Shown: in pieces, positions 47,082 through 56,541 of the stretch
Numbering within the stretch: position 1 is the stretch's first letter
How the letters are laid out: every line of letters starts with the position of its first letter
Assembly: GCA_002702655.1 (NCBI GenBank)
Contig: PABB01000018.1
Coordinates: 182,778-246,777, forward strand
Source: Planctomycetaceae bacterium
GTDB taxonomy: Bacteria > Planctomycetota > Planctomycetia > Pirellulales > Lacipirellulaceae
Direction of reading: 5' to 3'
Length of the DNA: 64,000 nt
Notes under the pieces: model-generated
Seen by the model: the letters and a program-made list of their open reading frames with translations, nothing else
Database searches by the model: none
What the model was told of the DNA's origin: nothing
Made by a program: the position numbers and the translations under genes

Positions 47082-50000
47082 GGCGGCTCTCCGGTTTGGC
47101 CATCAATAGGCGGCCGCGCCGACTCCGACGAGGCGCTGCCGGGGCCGCGCAGTCGACCGGTTGCCGCATCGGCCTGCGACGGGGCCGTGAGGAGACGCGT
47201 GGCGTCGCTCTTCAGAGCATCGAGGTCGCAGTCGGCCGATTCTGCGGTCGTCCATGCGACCGACCGTTGAAACCATTGGCGGGCCAAGTCGCGCTGGTTG
47301 GTCTGGCGGTACGCCATGGCCAGGTAGAACCCGGCAAAGGGATCGCGCGCTTCGCGGCTCGCGAGGCTTGCGGTCAGTCGGGAGATCGCGTCGTCGTAGG
47401 CTCCGTGTCGATACCAGGCGATCCCCAGGGCGGTTTGCAGCGAAGGCAAGTCCCGCTCGTCCAGGAGCGACTCGTCGGCGCCCCGGTCGAATGCCCGGAT
47501 CGAGTCAGTCGTCGCTGTGGGGAAATGGCTGGAGAACCACACGTAATCGCTCAGTTCGTATAGGCCGCTGACGTAGCTGACGACCTCCGGCATGCGGTGT
47601 CGCAGCCGATTCCACTTCTCGCCCGCCAGCAGGGCGACCTCGCCGGCTTCCGCGTTGCCGCGTTGCCGGAGGAAATCGGCCAGTTGGGCCAGCGCGTTGA
47701 TTTCGGCGACGGCGAAGCGAGCGGCCGCGTGGATGGACTGCAGCACGCCGGCCGTGTGATAGGCCGTGCCCAGCGCCTGGCGCCCGGCGTAGTATCGACC
47801 TGACATCGCCAGCGCCCGTCCTTGGCGGATCTGGATTTCGACGTACTGGCAACAGAGGTTTGGCTCGATCTGGTTGGTCCACTGTCGCGATGAATCGAAG
47901 AGTTCGAACATGTGATCGCTGGGGGCCTTGTTGACCCGCATCATGCCTTTCACCGCTTGCAAGGCGGTCTCGTAGCGGGCGAGGGCCTCTTCGAACCGTT
48001 GCGCTGCGATCAGGGAGTCGCCGCCTTCCGCCAGCGCCGCCGCCCGCACTTGCCAAAGGTCTCGCGAATCGTATTGCAGCTGAATGAGCCAGGCACACCG
48101 CTCGGCCGTTTGGTCGGCGAGTTGTCGTGCTTCGTCGGGCCGGCCGGTCTGACGCAGCACGGTTGCCAACAGCACTGCGCTGCGAAGTTCTTCGCAATCG
48201 TAGTCGTTCGCATCGGCATTTGGAGAGCGGAGGGCGCGCAACTGCCGATGGGATTCCCGCGCGAACCGTTCCGCCGCGGCTTGGTCGCCCTTCCTGAGAG
48301 CGAGTCGCGCCAGCTGCCGCAGGTTGGCGGCCCGAACGGCCTGGTACTCGCCCACCAGCGGAAACTGCGTCGTCAAGTCGTTGAGGAGTCGCTCCGCACG
48401 GTCCCAAGCTTGTTGGGCGCGCGTCACCTGCTCCGCGTCGAATCGCAATTGACCAAGTTCTGCGTAGGCTTGCGACGCTTCCAAGCGGACGGCGGGCAGC
48501 GCCGCCAATTCGGCTGGCAGGTCCTCCAGCACCTGAATTGCCAGTTCACAGGCCCCTTCCGCCTGACGACGTTTGCCAATCTTCTGTTGGATTCGGCCGA
48601 TTCGCAGAAAGACGGCAGCCGCTTCGCGGCGCGATTCGGGATCGGTCGGATCGGCCGCTGCCAGACTCTCGTAGATGCGCAGCGCCTTGTCGAGGAATTT
48701 GCGCTGCCGAGGAGTCGGCTCCAGCGTATCGGCGAGCCACGCCGCGGCTAACTCGGCGTACATGTCGTCGACCGCCGTGCGCGCCAAGCGGCGGCTGTCC
48801 TGGGCGGATGCCAAGGCGCGATTGGCACGCGACTGTTCGCGGGCCAACAACGAGGCCCCGACAGACAGGGCGACGACGGCGAGCAACGAGCAGATCAAGC
48901 CGCCCGCGACCCACCCTGCATGGCGGCGGCACCACTTGACGACTTGGTGCTGAAGGGAAGGCTTTCTGGCCTGAATGGGACGCATCTCAATCCAGCGTCG
49001 CAGGTCGTCGGCGAGGTCTTGCGCCGTTGCGTATCGATCGCCGGGGTCCTTTTCCATAGCCTTGCGGACAATGGTTTCCAACTCCCAGGGGATCGCGCGG
49101 TCGAGCGAGCGAAGCGGCGGGGGCGTCTCCCGAGCGATCCGCTGCAGCAGACGGTGGCGATCTTCGTCCGCAAAGGCCGGCCGGAGTGCGAGCAGTTCGT
49201 AGGCGGTCGCGCCCAACGAATAGACGTCCGTTCGATGATCAATGATGCGACGCCGGCCCAGGGCTTGCTCGGGGCTCATGTACCGCAGCGTGCCGAGCAG
49301 ATCGCCGGTGATCGTGAGCCCCGCCTCCGATTCCAAATGGGCGAGTCCAAAGTCCGTGATCCAGAGTTGGCCGTCGCCGTCGATGAGCAGGTTGGACGGC
49401 TTGACGTCGCGGTGCACGACGCCCCGCCGATGGGCGTAATCGAGCCCCTCAGCGGCTTGGGCGATCCACTCGGCCACCCGCCGAAAATATTCCGTTTCCC
49501 CGCGCCCGCCCGAACGCACGGGTTGAGTGGGCTGCTTGCCGGCGCGCATCGTCGACGAGTCGCCCTGTCGAGCTGACTCCGGCGGCGTCTTGCGCCGCTC
49601 CCCGCCCTCCCGGAGCGACGGCAGCATCTGGGCGAGCGACTGCCCGGCAATCAGTTGCATGGCGTAATAGTGGACGCCCCGATCACAGCCCACGGCGTAA
49701 ACGGGGACGACGTGCGCATGCTGCAACAGCGCCGCCGCCTGAACTTCATGACGGAAACGCAGCAGCTGGCGAGGATCGACAACCGCGGCGTAGGGCAGCA
49801 CCTTCAGGGCGACGCGACGCCGCAGCGACAGCTGTTCAGCCTCGTAGACGACCCCCATGCCGCCGCGACCAATCTCTCGCACAAGCCGAAAGTCGCCGAG
49901 CTCGCGCGCCGGCGCTCGGCGTCCGTCAGGCTCCTCGGCGACTTCGCAGGCCACGGGCAGAGCGGCAATTTCTCGAAACGTCGGCAACAACTCGCCAAGT

Positions 50001-50179
50001 TCCGCGGCATGCTCCGGATATCGCGACAGGATCTCCCGGTCGCTGAGTTCGGGATCACGCCACAATTCGTCCGTCAGGCGCGCCACGATCTCCGCCAATT
50101 CGCAGCCCCCGTCGTCGGCAGGCGGGCTGCTGGCGCCGTTGTTGATCAGCTTCGGAATAACCGTTTCGGCGCTGTGCAT
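47078..50179 (-). CDS. PknB-like Ser/Thr protein kinase with transmembrane segment and TPR-like sensor
   Basis: 1033 residues from the ATG at 50179, 11 bases after the sigma factor stop; the extended frame upstream overlaps the sigma gene and is rejected. The kinase domain (96-400) is complete: Gly loop GRGGMGVVY (104-112), Lys126 in VALKVL, HRDVKPSN (256-263) and DFG (276-278). A Pro/Arg-rich insert sits in the domain near 190-228. A membrane segment follows (GWVAGGLICSLLAVVALSV), then a long periplasmic Ala/Arg-rich helical region with TPR-like repeats (AYAELGQLRFDAEQVTRAQQ, LGIAWYRHGAYDDAISRL). It probably links an envelope signal to the ECF sigma factor encoded directly upstream. Confidence 0.92.
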   Translation of the reverse strand: MHSAETVIPKLINNGASSPPADDGGCELAEIVARLTDELWRDPELSDREILSRYPEHAAELGELLPTFREIAALPVACEVAEEPDGRRAPARELGDFRLVREIGRGGMGVVYEAEQLSLRRRVALKVLPYAAVVDPRQLLRFRHEVQAAALLQHAHVVPVYAVGCDRGVHYYAMQLIAGQSLAQMLPSLREGGERRKTPPESARQGDSSTMRAGKQPTQPVRSGGRGETEYFRRVAEWIAQAAEGLDYAHRRGVVHRDVKPSNLLIDGDGQLWITDFGLAHLESEAGLTITGDLLGTLRYMSPEQALGRRRIIDHRTDVYSLGATAYELLALRPAFADEDRHRLLQRIARETPPPLRSLDRAIPWELETIVRKAMEKDPGDRYATAQDLADDLRRWIEMRPIQARKPSLQHQVVKWCRRHAGWVAGGLICSLLAVVALSVGASLLAREQSRANRALASAQDSRRLARTAVDDMYAELAAAWLADTLEPTPRQRKFLDKALRIYESLAAADPTDPESRREAAAVFLRIGRIQQKIGKRRQAEGACELAIQVLEDLPAELAALPAVRLEASQAYAELGQLRFDAEQVTRAQQAWDRAERLLNDLTTQFPLVGEYQAVRAANLRQLARLALRKGDQAAAERFARESHRQLRALRSPNADANDYDCEELRSAVLLATVLRQTGRPDEARQLADQTAERCAWLIQLQYDSRDLWQVRAAALAEGGDSLIAAQRFEEALARYETALQAVKGMMRVNKAPSDHMFELFDSSRQWTNQIEPNLCCQYVEIQIRQGRALAMSGRYYAGRQALGTAYHTAGVLQSIHAAARFAVAEINALAQLADFLRQRGNAEAGEVALLAGEKWNRLRHRMPEVVSYVSGLYELSDYVWFSSHFPTATTDSIRAFDRGADESLLDERDLPSLQTALGIAWYRHGAYDDAISRLTASLASREARDPFAGFYLAMAYRQTNQRDLARQWFQRSVAWTTAESADCDLDALKSDATRLLTAPSQADAATGRLRGPGSASSESARPPIDGQTGEPP

Positions 50180-50190
50180 GACCGCTGTTC

Positions 50191-50805
50191 TCACGGCGAC
50201 AGGGCGAGGAGTCGACGCAGCTGTCGCAACGCCCGCAACTGTCGCATGTTGACAGCCCCCTCGCTGAGTCCCAGGACTTCGCCGACGGCACGAGCGGAGA
50301 TTCCCTCGACGATGCGCATCATCAGCACTTGCTGATCGATCATGGGCAGCTGGGCGAGCCGTCGCCGCAGGCGTTCGCACGATTCGCCCAGCCCGACGAG
50401 CCGGCTGGGCGTGTCGCTCGTCAGCCCGAGTCGCGCCGCCAGCGTCAACATCGACGCAGTGGATTCGTTGCAGCAGGGCTGCGCCTCCCGCGCGACCGAC
50501 CGTTTCTGAGCCGCGACATGGTCGCGCGTGATGCGGGCGATGCGATCGCGGACAAGCCGGCAGAGACAGGCAGCGAGCGGCTTGCCCGACTGCAACCAGC
50601 AACCGACGTGAGGCGAGGCTTCGACGAGCGCGTCCTGCACGACGTCCGAGGCGTCCAGCCGAGCCGTGATGCGCGGGTCCAGACGCTCAGCGGCCACTTG
50701 CAGCAACGCGGGACGATACGACTGCAGAAGTTCCCCCAGCGCCGACGGGCTCCCGTCGACGACGTCGTCCAAGAGTTGATCCGGGGGTAGCGGCCAGTCG
50801 GCCAT
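50191..50805 (-). CDS. ECF-type RNA polymerase sigma factor
   Basis: 204 residues. Region 2 is recognised by LQVAAERLDPRITARLDASD with VVQDALVEA. Region 4 is a helix-turn-helix (LPMIDQQVLMMRIVEGISAR, VGEVLGLSEGAVNMRQ). The family is ECF, of the planctomycete type that is encoded with Ser/Thr kinases instead of a classical anti-sigma factor. It is the first gene of an operon with the kinase, DUF1559 and a lipoprotein. Confidence 0.9.
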   Translation of the reverse strand: MADWPLPPDQLLDDVVDGSPSALGELLQSYRPALLQVAAERLDPRITARLDASDVVQDALVEASPHVGCWLQSGKPLAACLCRLVRDRIARITRDHVAAQKRSVAREAQPCCNESTASMLTLAARLGLTSDTPSRLVGLGESCERLRRRLAQLPMIDQQVLMMRIVEGISARAVGEVLGLSEGAVNMRQLRALRQLRRLLALSP

Positions 50806-51688
50806 GACAGACGGTCCTCCGGACTCGTCCCACCAATTTCCGCGCCAATCTCACGCGATTTCTTGAAAAAAGATGGTCGCGGGCAACTGTTCGGCAGCGA
50901 ACGAGAAGGCCTGAGTCGCGCAAGCCTTGGCCGCGTCGGCACTTGCAACCCGCGCCCTCGACGAGACCGAGCCGGGATTCTCTTCGGCCGGAAGTGACGA
51001 GTTAGGGGGCCCTGAGGCGTTCCCTCGTCCTGCGACCAGGGGCGACAGTGAGCGAATTCGCGCGCCCCGCGCGGCGCGAAGGCCATCGGCTCGCCCCTAA
51101 AACGCTGCCGAGTCAACAGTCCGGCCTGCCGGCAATGTGCAAGATGCTCAAAAGACTCGCGCTCCGCGCGGGGCAAGTAGCGGGTTGGAAGTCACCGACG
51201 TACGGCGTGTCGCAGCGGCATCTGGGAGCCAGCGGTGACAATCACCGACCTCAATTCGCCGAGAGCCAAAACTGCGTCGGGTGCATCGGCCGCCAGCTTG
51301 AAGAGATTCTGCTGTGGCGCAGCGGTGCGAAATATCGAAGGCCACCTCAGCGAGTTTGGAGGAGGCGCACCTTGCTGGTGTTGATTCTATGAAAGAGGCG
51401 GTGGTCCAGCCGCTGTGAGTTTGAAGAGCCGCCGACTGCGATCGGTCGACGCACCTCTGTCGATGCGAAAATGTTCGTCTACTACTGCGGCGTGAGTGTC
51501 CGGTGCGCGAGTCAGGTTCTGAAATCGTGCCTGTTTCGCCGGAGGCCGCCAAGCAACCGCCTACAGTCCTGGTGGGTTGGTATGACTGGCTGCGGATGCT
51601 CTTAGACCGCGTGGAGAGCTTTTCCAAGAACCAGCGATTGGTGATTCACATCATTCAAGGCAACGCAGCAAGTCAACGACGCCGCCCC
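50806..51688. other. long spacer with diverged repeat
   Basis: About 880 bases upstream of the sigma operon; no credible gene. It should contain the sigma gene promoter, but nothing clear was seen. The repeat at 51380-51470 is listed separately. Confidence 0.4.
51380..51470. repeat. diverged repeat, copy 2
   Basis: The partner of 40366-40447: 51380-51401 matches inverted (22 of 22), 51420-51470 matches direct (39 of 51). A further partial match (tgctggtgttg...gaaagaggc) occurs near 38552-38581, next to the recombinase remnant. Confidence 0.65.
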
Positions 51689-52336
51689 TCACGATGGCGC
51701 GGAACGGCGACGCGTGCGCCTCTTCTTCAGGGTCAAGCCAGCCGCGCCAGCAATCGCTAGGAAAACGGCACTCGGCTCGGGCGCCAGAATATCAGCCCCC
51801 GGCACGACCGTAGAATAGGTATAGACCAACGACGCCGGATCGGCGCCGGCTAGGGGCGATAAGTCAAATTCCGGAAAGTAGCCCGACAACGACGCTACGG
51901 GGATACCGCCATAGTTCGAAGACGAGTGGTACTCCGTGCCAGAATTGCCGATTATGGTCTCCCCGTCGAGGAATAGAACCTCGGGATTCAGCGGATCGAA
52001 TCCGTCCATCCGCAGTTCCGTTCCTCCTGGATTGAGATCGCGACCGTACATCGTGGTCACAACGACTGGACCGTCGGGATCATCGCCGTCGGCGGTAACG
52101 AAAAACATGCCCAGCAGATCGGAAAGCGAAGGCGTCGGAATGATGATGGTGATCGTGTCCTTGAATCTCCAACGGAATATCCGACCCTGGGTATGGATGG
52201 GAATCTCAATATTGCTGGGACCCGGCGTGCCTTTGTAATCCTCGGCGGGACCGTAGGTGATGGGAGCGGCCATCGCGATTGCGCTCGTCGACAAGAGCCA
52301 TCCCACACAGAGAAGCTGTAAATAGCGAGTCTTCAT
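51689..52336 (-). CDS. PEP-CTERM protein, small
   Basis: 215 residues. The signal peptide is LLCVGWLLSTSAIAMAA. The body is a single beta-rich domain with a hydrophobic-rich strand run (DTITIIIPTPSLSDLLGMFF, GDDPDGPVVVTTMYGRD). The tail is a PEP-CTERM signal, APEPSAVFLAIAGAAGLTL, with a long Arg/Lys-rich end. AAAGGT lies seven bases before the ATG. Role unknown. Confidence 0.78.
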   Translation of the reverse strand: MKTRYLQLLCVGWLLSTSAIAMAAPITYGPAEDYKGTPGPSNIEIPIHTQGRIFRWRFKDTITIIIPTPSLSDLLGMFFVTADGDDPDGPVVVTTMYGRDLNPGGTELRMDGFDPLNPEVLFLDGETIIGNSGTEYHSSSNYGGIPVASLSGYFPEFDLSPLAGADPASLVYTYSTVVPGADILAPEPSAVFLAIAGAAGLTLKKRRTRRRSAPS

Positions 52337-52645
52337 GGAGCGTACCTTTCAATGTGAACGCTGCCTTGCAGCAAAGGGGGCAACGTTGATCGTGGACCAG
52401 GAACCGAAGCAACGAATTGAATTCCGCCAAGGGGCATGCAACTAGACGTGCTGTAAGTCTTCCCCGCTACGACCGGGGCGTGTTCGGCTTCGTAGTGCTT
52501 GGGGGATTTCTAGCCGCATGCCTTCTCCTCCAGCTGGCGCGACTTGGCGGGCGCCGGATCTGAAATGGGTGGTGAGCGCATCTTTGCGCCGTGCCCCCAA
52601 GGAGACCGTCGCGTGAACCTTGAGAAACAAGGACGCCGAATCGGC
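52337..52645. other. spacer between PEP-CTERM genes
   Basis: About 310 bases, minus-strand promoter region for the 215-aa gene. Short overlapping ORFs only; no repeat or terminator was seen. Confidence 0.35.
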
Positions 52646-55489
52646 TCAGGCGCCACTCCAGGCGTGAGATGACCGGGGGCGACTTTCGCGTCGGCAAAGC
52701 CCGTAGGCCGCTCCAATTGCCAAAATCACCCAAGACGCCGGTTCGGGGACGGCCGCCGCACCCCGGCCGGCGGCCGTCAACCCGAAATTGGCCCGCCAGT
52801 TGACGAGGTCACCCCCCGAACCGCCGCCGCGTTGCCAGGCCAGGAAGTCGCCGCCGTTGACGGCGCCGTCGAGATTGAAATCCCCCGCCAATCCGGCAAC
52901 CACCGCGGCGATGCCGCTGGTGGCCAATGCCGACACGTCCCAGCTCAATCCGGCGGCGAGCGCGGGGAGGTCGAACCCGGCAAACCCGCCAGCAAGCGAT
53001 CCGTCGAACAGTTGCCACTCGTCGCCCGCTTGCGGCGCAAAACCGTCCAATAGCGACACCTTGAGCGTGCCGCCCAACGACAGCGTGCCGGCGACGTCGA
53101 TCGCGTCGTATTGGCCGCCGTGGTTAGCGCCGCCAATTTCCATCTCCAGCACGCTGGAATCGGCGAGCAGAGCGCTACCCACCTTCACCAAGGCCGGCGA
53201 CAGCCCCGGCGAAAACGTGCCGCTGAACGCCACATTGTTGAACGTGCCGACTCCTTTCACAAAGCCGGTGAACTCCAGGTAGTTGGCGATCGAGTCCCCG
53301 TTGACGGCGCCGTTCATGATGACCGCCTGGGCCAGCGCGTTGGTCGAGCTGATCTGCCCGCGCCCCGTGATGTTGCGGCCGAAGTTCACCACGAGGCCGT
53401 TGGGGGCGTTGAGCGTGCCGTTGTTCACGCCGTCGCCCAGATGCGTCACCGCGCCAACCACGGCTTGGTTGGCGTCGGCGAGCGTGACGGCGTATTGACT
53501 GGTGTAGAGCTCGCCGTCCAGGTTGACCCCCGCCACGTGGGCGGCGTCGCCGACGGTCATGGCCCCCGTGGCGATGATCGTCGAACCGTTGGCGCTGGCG
53601 ACGCGCCCCGTCACGCCGCCGTTGCCTTGCAGCACGGCGCCCAGCGGGATCGCGTAGCCGTTGGGGGCGTTGAGCGTGCCGCCGGCCAGCGTGACCGTGG
53701 GCAGCGAGATGAAGTTGAGCGATCGCACCGTGAGCGTCCCGCCGTTGACGTTGATGGGGCCGCTGCTGGTGAAGCCGTTGACGATATTGGGATTCCCCAG
53801 CGCCAGTTGCCCCGCGTTGACCGTGATGGTTTGGCTACCCGTGAGCCACTGGCCGGCGATGTCGGTCGTGCCGGTCGAGTTGTGGGTCGTCGCCCCGGTG
53901 GGTTGCTTGACCGCCGCGTTTGTAAACGAGAAATCCCCTGATCCGTCGAATGTGACGCCCTGCAGAGTCAGGGTATTGGCAAGCGTCCGCGCCCCGGCCG
54001 CACGGAGCGTTCCGCTGTAGACGGACAGACCACCGGCGCCGACGGCTGTGTCGCTTTGAATCTCGAGCGTACCGTTAAACACTTGCGTGCCGTTGGAGTA
54101 ATTGTTGGCGCCGCCCAACCCCAGGGCGCCCGTCCCCACGACGCTGACAGAGGCGGGACCGGACAGCGAGCCGGTCCAGGTTGTATTGGTCGTTTGGCTG
54201 AATTGAAGTGCGCCGCTGCCGACGGCCGTGAACGATCCCAGCAGCGCGGTCGCGTCGCCGTAGGCTGATCCGCTCTGAAGAATCGTCCCGCCGGAGTAGT
54301 TCTGGGGGGCCGCAAATTGTACCGTCGTGCTCCGAATGACCACCTGCCCCGGGCCGCTGATCTGATTCGCCGCCAGCGTGCCCGAGGTGCTCAGCTCCAC
54401 GGCGGCATTATTAGTGACTGTCCCGATCGTCTGCGGACCGCCGGCGAGCGTCCCCGCCGTGACGACGTTCGTGCCGGAAAAACTATTGCTGCTGTTGGAA
54501 ATGACCAGCTTGCCGGCGCCCGTCTTGTTGATGCTGCCGTTGGTGATCGCGTCGCGAATCTGGAGGTATTCGCTGCCGCCGGTGCTGGTCACGTCGACAG
54601 TCTTGAATTGACCGTCGAAATCAATCGTGGGATTCGAGTTGCCGTAGCCGATGTAGCCAATGCCTGCCGCCGAGGAGAGCTGTCCGCCGAGGGTCAAAAC
54701 GCCCGTGTTGTACACCTCAATCGAGCCGTTGGAGTTGACGGCCAGATCGTCAATGCTTTGGGCGGTGCCGTCGTTGATGAACCGGGCCCCGTTGACGATC
54801 GTCAGATCGGTCCCCGCGGCAAATTGGTTGCTGCCGCCGCCGCCATTGTATACGTACACATAGGCGTTTGCGCCGTCGATGGTGACGTTGCCGCCGAGAG
54901 CGGTCGTGTTGGCCGGTTTGTTGAGATAGACGTTCGATCGGTTTTTGACGAGAGTGGCGCCGGTGAGCCCGTTGGCGCTGCTGCCGCCCAAGATATAGGC
55001 GACACCGGACGTGCCCGTGTCGAACGTCACGTCGCTGCCTGTCAACGCGCCATCGAAACTGACGGGGTAAGAGCCTAGCTGGGTGATGGTCGTGGGATCG
55101 GCGAATTCCAGCGGGATGTTGAACGTGGTTGACTGACTCGACGTCCCCAGATTGATCGTCGGCGGCGCCCCCAAGTTCTTGAGACGAATTGGATTGCCCG
55201 CATTAAAGGACATTGAGTAGTACTGATTGTTGATTTGCAGCGATTGGACCTCTAGCGGATTGGCAATGTCTTGGTCGAGGGTGCTCGAAAAAAAGCCCGT
55301 GGGAAAGTTAAGCGTGAGGTTAGCCGACCCGCTTACCGGCGTTCCGATGTCCCAGTTTCCGCCCGCGTTCATGGAACTCGTCCCTCCTTGCCAGATGTGC
55401 GTGATCGCCTGGGCGAAGCGGGCGGACGACGCGGCGACGGACAGGCAAAGGGCGCCGACGATCAAACGGATTTCGAGCCGACGTGTCAT
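52646..55489 (-). CDS. autotransporter-like beta-strand-repeat PEP-CTERM protein
   Basis: 947 residues from the ATG at 55489, with AGGA about 10 bases upstream; upstream sequence in frame is Arg/Pro-rich noise. The signal peptide is LIVGALCLSVAASSARFAQA. The body has autotransporter-associated beta-strand repeats (SFSGTNVVTAGTLAGG, NYSNGTQVFNGTLEIQS, GGLSVYSGTLRAAG). A C-terminal module follows (FSPGLSPALVKVGSALLADS to LSWDVSALATSGIAAVV), shared with the next gene. It ends with one EF-hand-like loop (DFNLDGAVNGGDF) and a PEP-CTERM tail (VPEPASWVILAIGAAYG). No translocator barrel is present, so it is not a true autotransporter. Surface location is inferred. Confidence 0.82.
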   Translation of the reverse strand: MTRRLEIRLIVGALCLSVAASSARFAQAITHIWQGGTSSMNAGGNWDIGTPVSGSANLTLNFPTGFFSSTLDQDIANPLEVQSLQINNQYYSMSFNAGNPIRLKNLGAPPTINLGTSSQSTTFNIPLEFADPTTITQLGSYPVSFDGALTGSDVTFDTGTSGVAYILGGSSANGLTGATLVKNRSNVYLNKPANTTALGGNVTIDGANAYVYVYNGGGGSNQFAAGTDLTIVNGARFINDGTAQSIDDLAVNSNGSIEVYNTGVLTLGGQLSSAAGIGYIGYGNSNPTIDFDGQFKTVDVTSTGGSEYLQIRDAITNGSINKTGAGKLVISNSSNSFSGTNVVTAGTLAGGPQTIGTVTNNAAVELSTSGTLAANQISGPGQVVIRSTTVQFAAPQNYSGGTILQSGSAYGDATALLGSFTAVGSGALQFSQTTNTTWTGSLSGPASVSVVGTGALGLGGANNYSNGTQVFNGTLEIQSDTAVGAGGLSVYSGTLRAAGARTLANTLTLQGVTFDGSGDFSFTNAAVKQPTGATTHNSTGTTDIAGQWLTGSQTITVNAGQLALGNPNIVNGFTSSGPINVNGGTLTVRSLNFISLPTVTLAGGTLNAPNGYAIPLGAVLQGNGGVTGRVASANGSTIIATGAMTVGDAAHVAGVNLDGELYTSQYAVTLADANQAVVGAVTHLGDGVNNGTLNAPNGLVVNFGRNITGRGQISSTNALAQAVIMNGAVNGDSIANYLEFTGFVKGVGTFNNVAFSGTFSPGLSPALVKVGSALLADSSVLEMEIGGANHGGQYDAIDVAGTLSLGGTLKVSLLDGFAPQAGDEWQLFDGSLAGGFAGFDLPALAAGLSWDVSALATSGIAAVVAGLAGDFNLDGAVNGGDFLAWQRGGGSGGDLVNWRANFGLTAAGRGAAAVPEPASWVILAIGAAYGLCRRESRPRSSHAWSGA

Positions 55490-55575
55490 GGCAAGGTGTC
55501 CTGAGAAACGGCAAGCGCTAGCTTGCGGGACAAGGAAGTCGAATGCAGAAAAGGAGAAAAGGCCGGAGCAACGCT

Positions 55576-56328
55576 TCACCGGGCGGCGGCACGGCGGCGG
55601 CGGCGTACGGCCAGCCGCCGCGTTGTCGCCGCCCCGGCGGCGGCCACTGCCAGCCCGCTCCACAGCAGTGCCGGCGACGCTTCGGGAACGGCCGTCACCG
55701 CGAGCGTGCCGCCCGCGTACAGGTCGCTGGCGTCCCACGACAGGCCCACGTTCAGCGCTGGCAGGTTGACCGTGGCGAACGAACCGAGGACCCCGGCGTT
55801 CCAATCGAACAGGTCGAACACGTTCCCGGCCGCCGGCGTGAACGCATTGATGAGCACCACGTCGAGCGTCCCCCCCGCGGCCGAGAGCCCCGTGTGGACG
55901 ATCTTGTCGTGCTGCGAACCCGGCAGCAGCCCGCCGAGTTCCATCTCCAGCACGTTCGAGGCGGTGTAGATCACGCTCCCCACGGTCACCAATGCGGGCG
56001 AGTGCCCCGGCGAATACACGCCGGCGAATTCGACGTTGTCGAAAGACCCGGCGCCGATCGTGAAACCACCGATGACGATGGGCGACTCAGGGGCGTCGCC
56101 CCGCACTGTACCGTCGACGACCCACGGTTGGTGCGGGTCGGCCGAGCCGACGATCGTGCCGGAGCCGGTCACGATCACGCCCGCCGGGACGCCGGCGGCG
56201 AAGGCCGCGTCGCCTCCTGCCGGCTGATCGCCGACATACAAGTCTGCGGCGGCGCGCCCGCTCGTCAACATAGCGACGGCGCACAACGCCAGACACCCAC
56301 CACCACCGACGCGGCAGCTTCGTCCCAT
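55576..56328 (-). CDS. PEP-CTERM-like protein sharing a C-terminal module with the gene at 52646
   Basis: 250 residues. A signal peptide (LALCAVAMLTSGRAAA) is followed by a short beta domain and then a module that tracks the 947-aa neighbour almost line by line: YSPGHSPALVTVGSVIYTAS, NVLEMELGG, DKIVHTGLSAAGGTLDVVL, FDLFDWNAG, LNVGLSWDASDLYAGGTLAV. The tail is a variant VPEASPALLWSGLAVAAAGA, then Arg-rich. It looks like a trimmed duplicate of its neighbour that kept only the anchoring and C-terminal module. Confidence 0.75.
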   Translation of the reverse strand: MGRSCRVGGGGCLALCAVAMLTSGRAAADLYVGDQPAGGDAAFAAGVPAGVIVTGSGTIVGSADPHQPWVVDGTVRGDAPESPIVIGGFTIGAGSFDNVEFAGVYSPGHSPALVTVGSVIYTASNVLEMELGGLLPGSQHDKIVHTGLSAAGGTLDVVLINAFTPAAGNVFDLFDWNAGVLGSFATVNLPALNVGLSWDASDLYAGGTLAVTAVPEASPALLWSGLAVAAAGAATTRRLAVRRRRRAAAR

Positions 56329-56541
56329 AGGAGTGAATCAGCAGAAGAGACGCTCGCTCGGCCGACATGGAGCCGCGGACGCACCGTCCGCAATTAACTC
56401 GACGACCTCTCCGACGAGCGACGGCGCTGGCCAGAAGATTGGCAAGAGCCGGTCCACAGCAAACTCTGCGGTAGCGGCGAGACGCGATTGTCGTCGCCAG
56501 AACCGGACGGCACAGATTATGGGCTCCCCAGTCAGGGCGTG

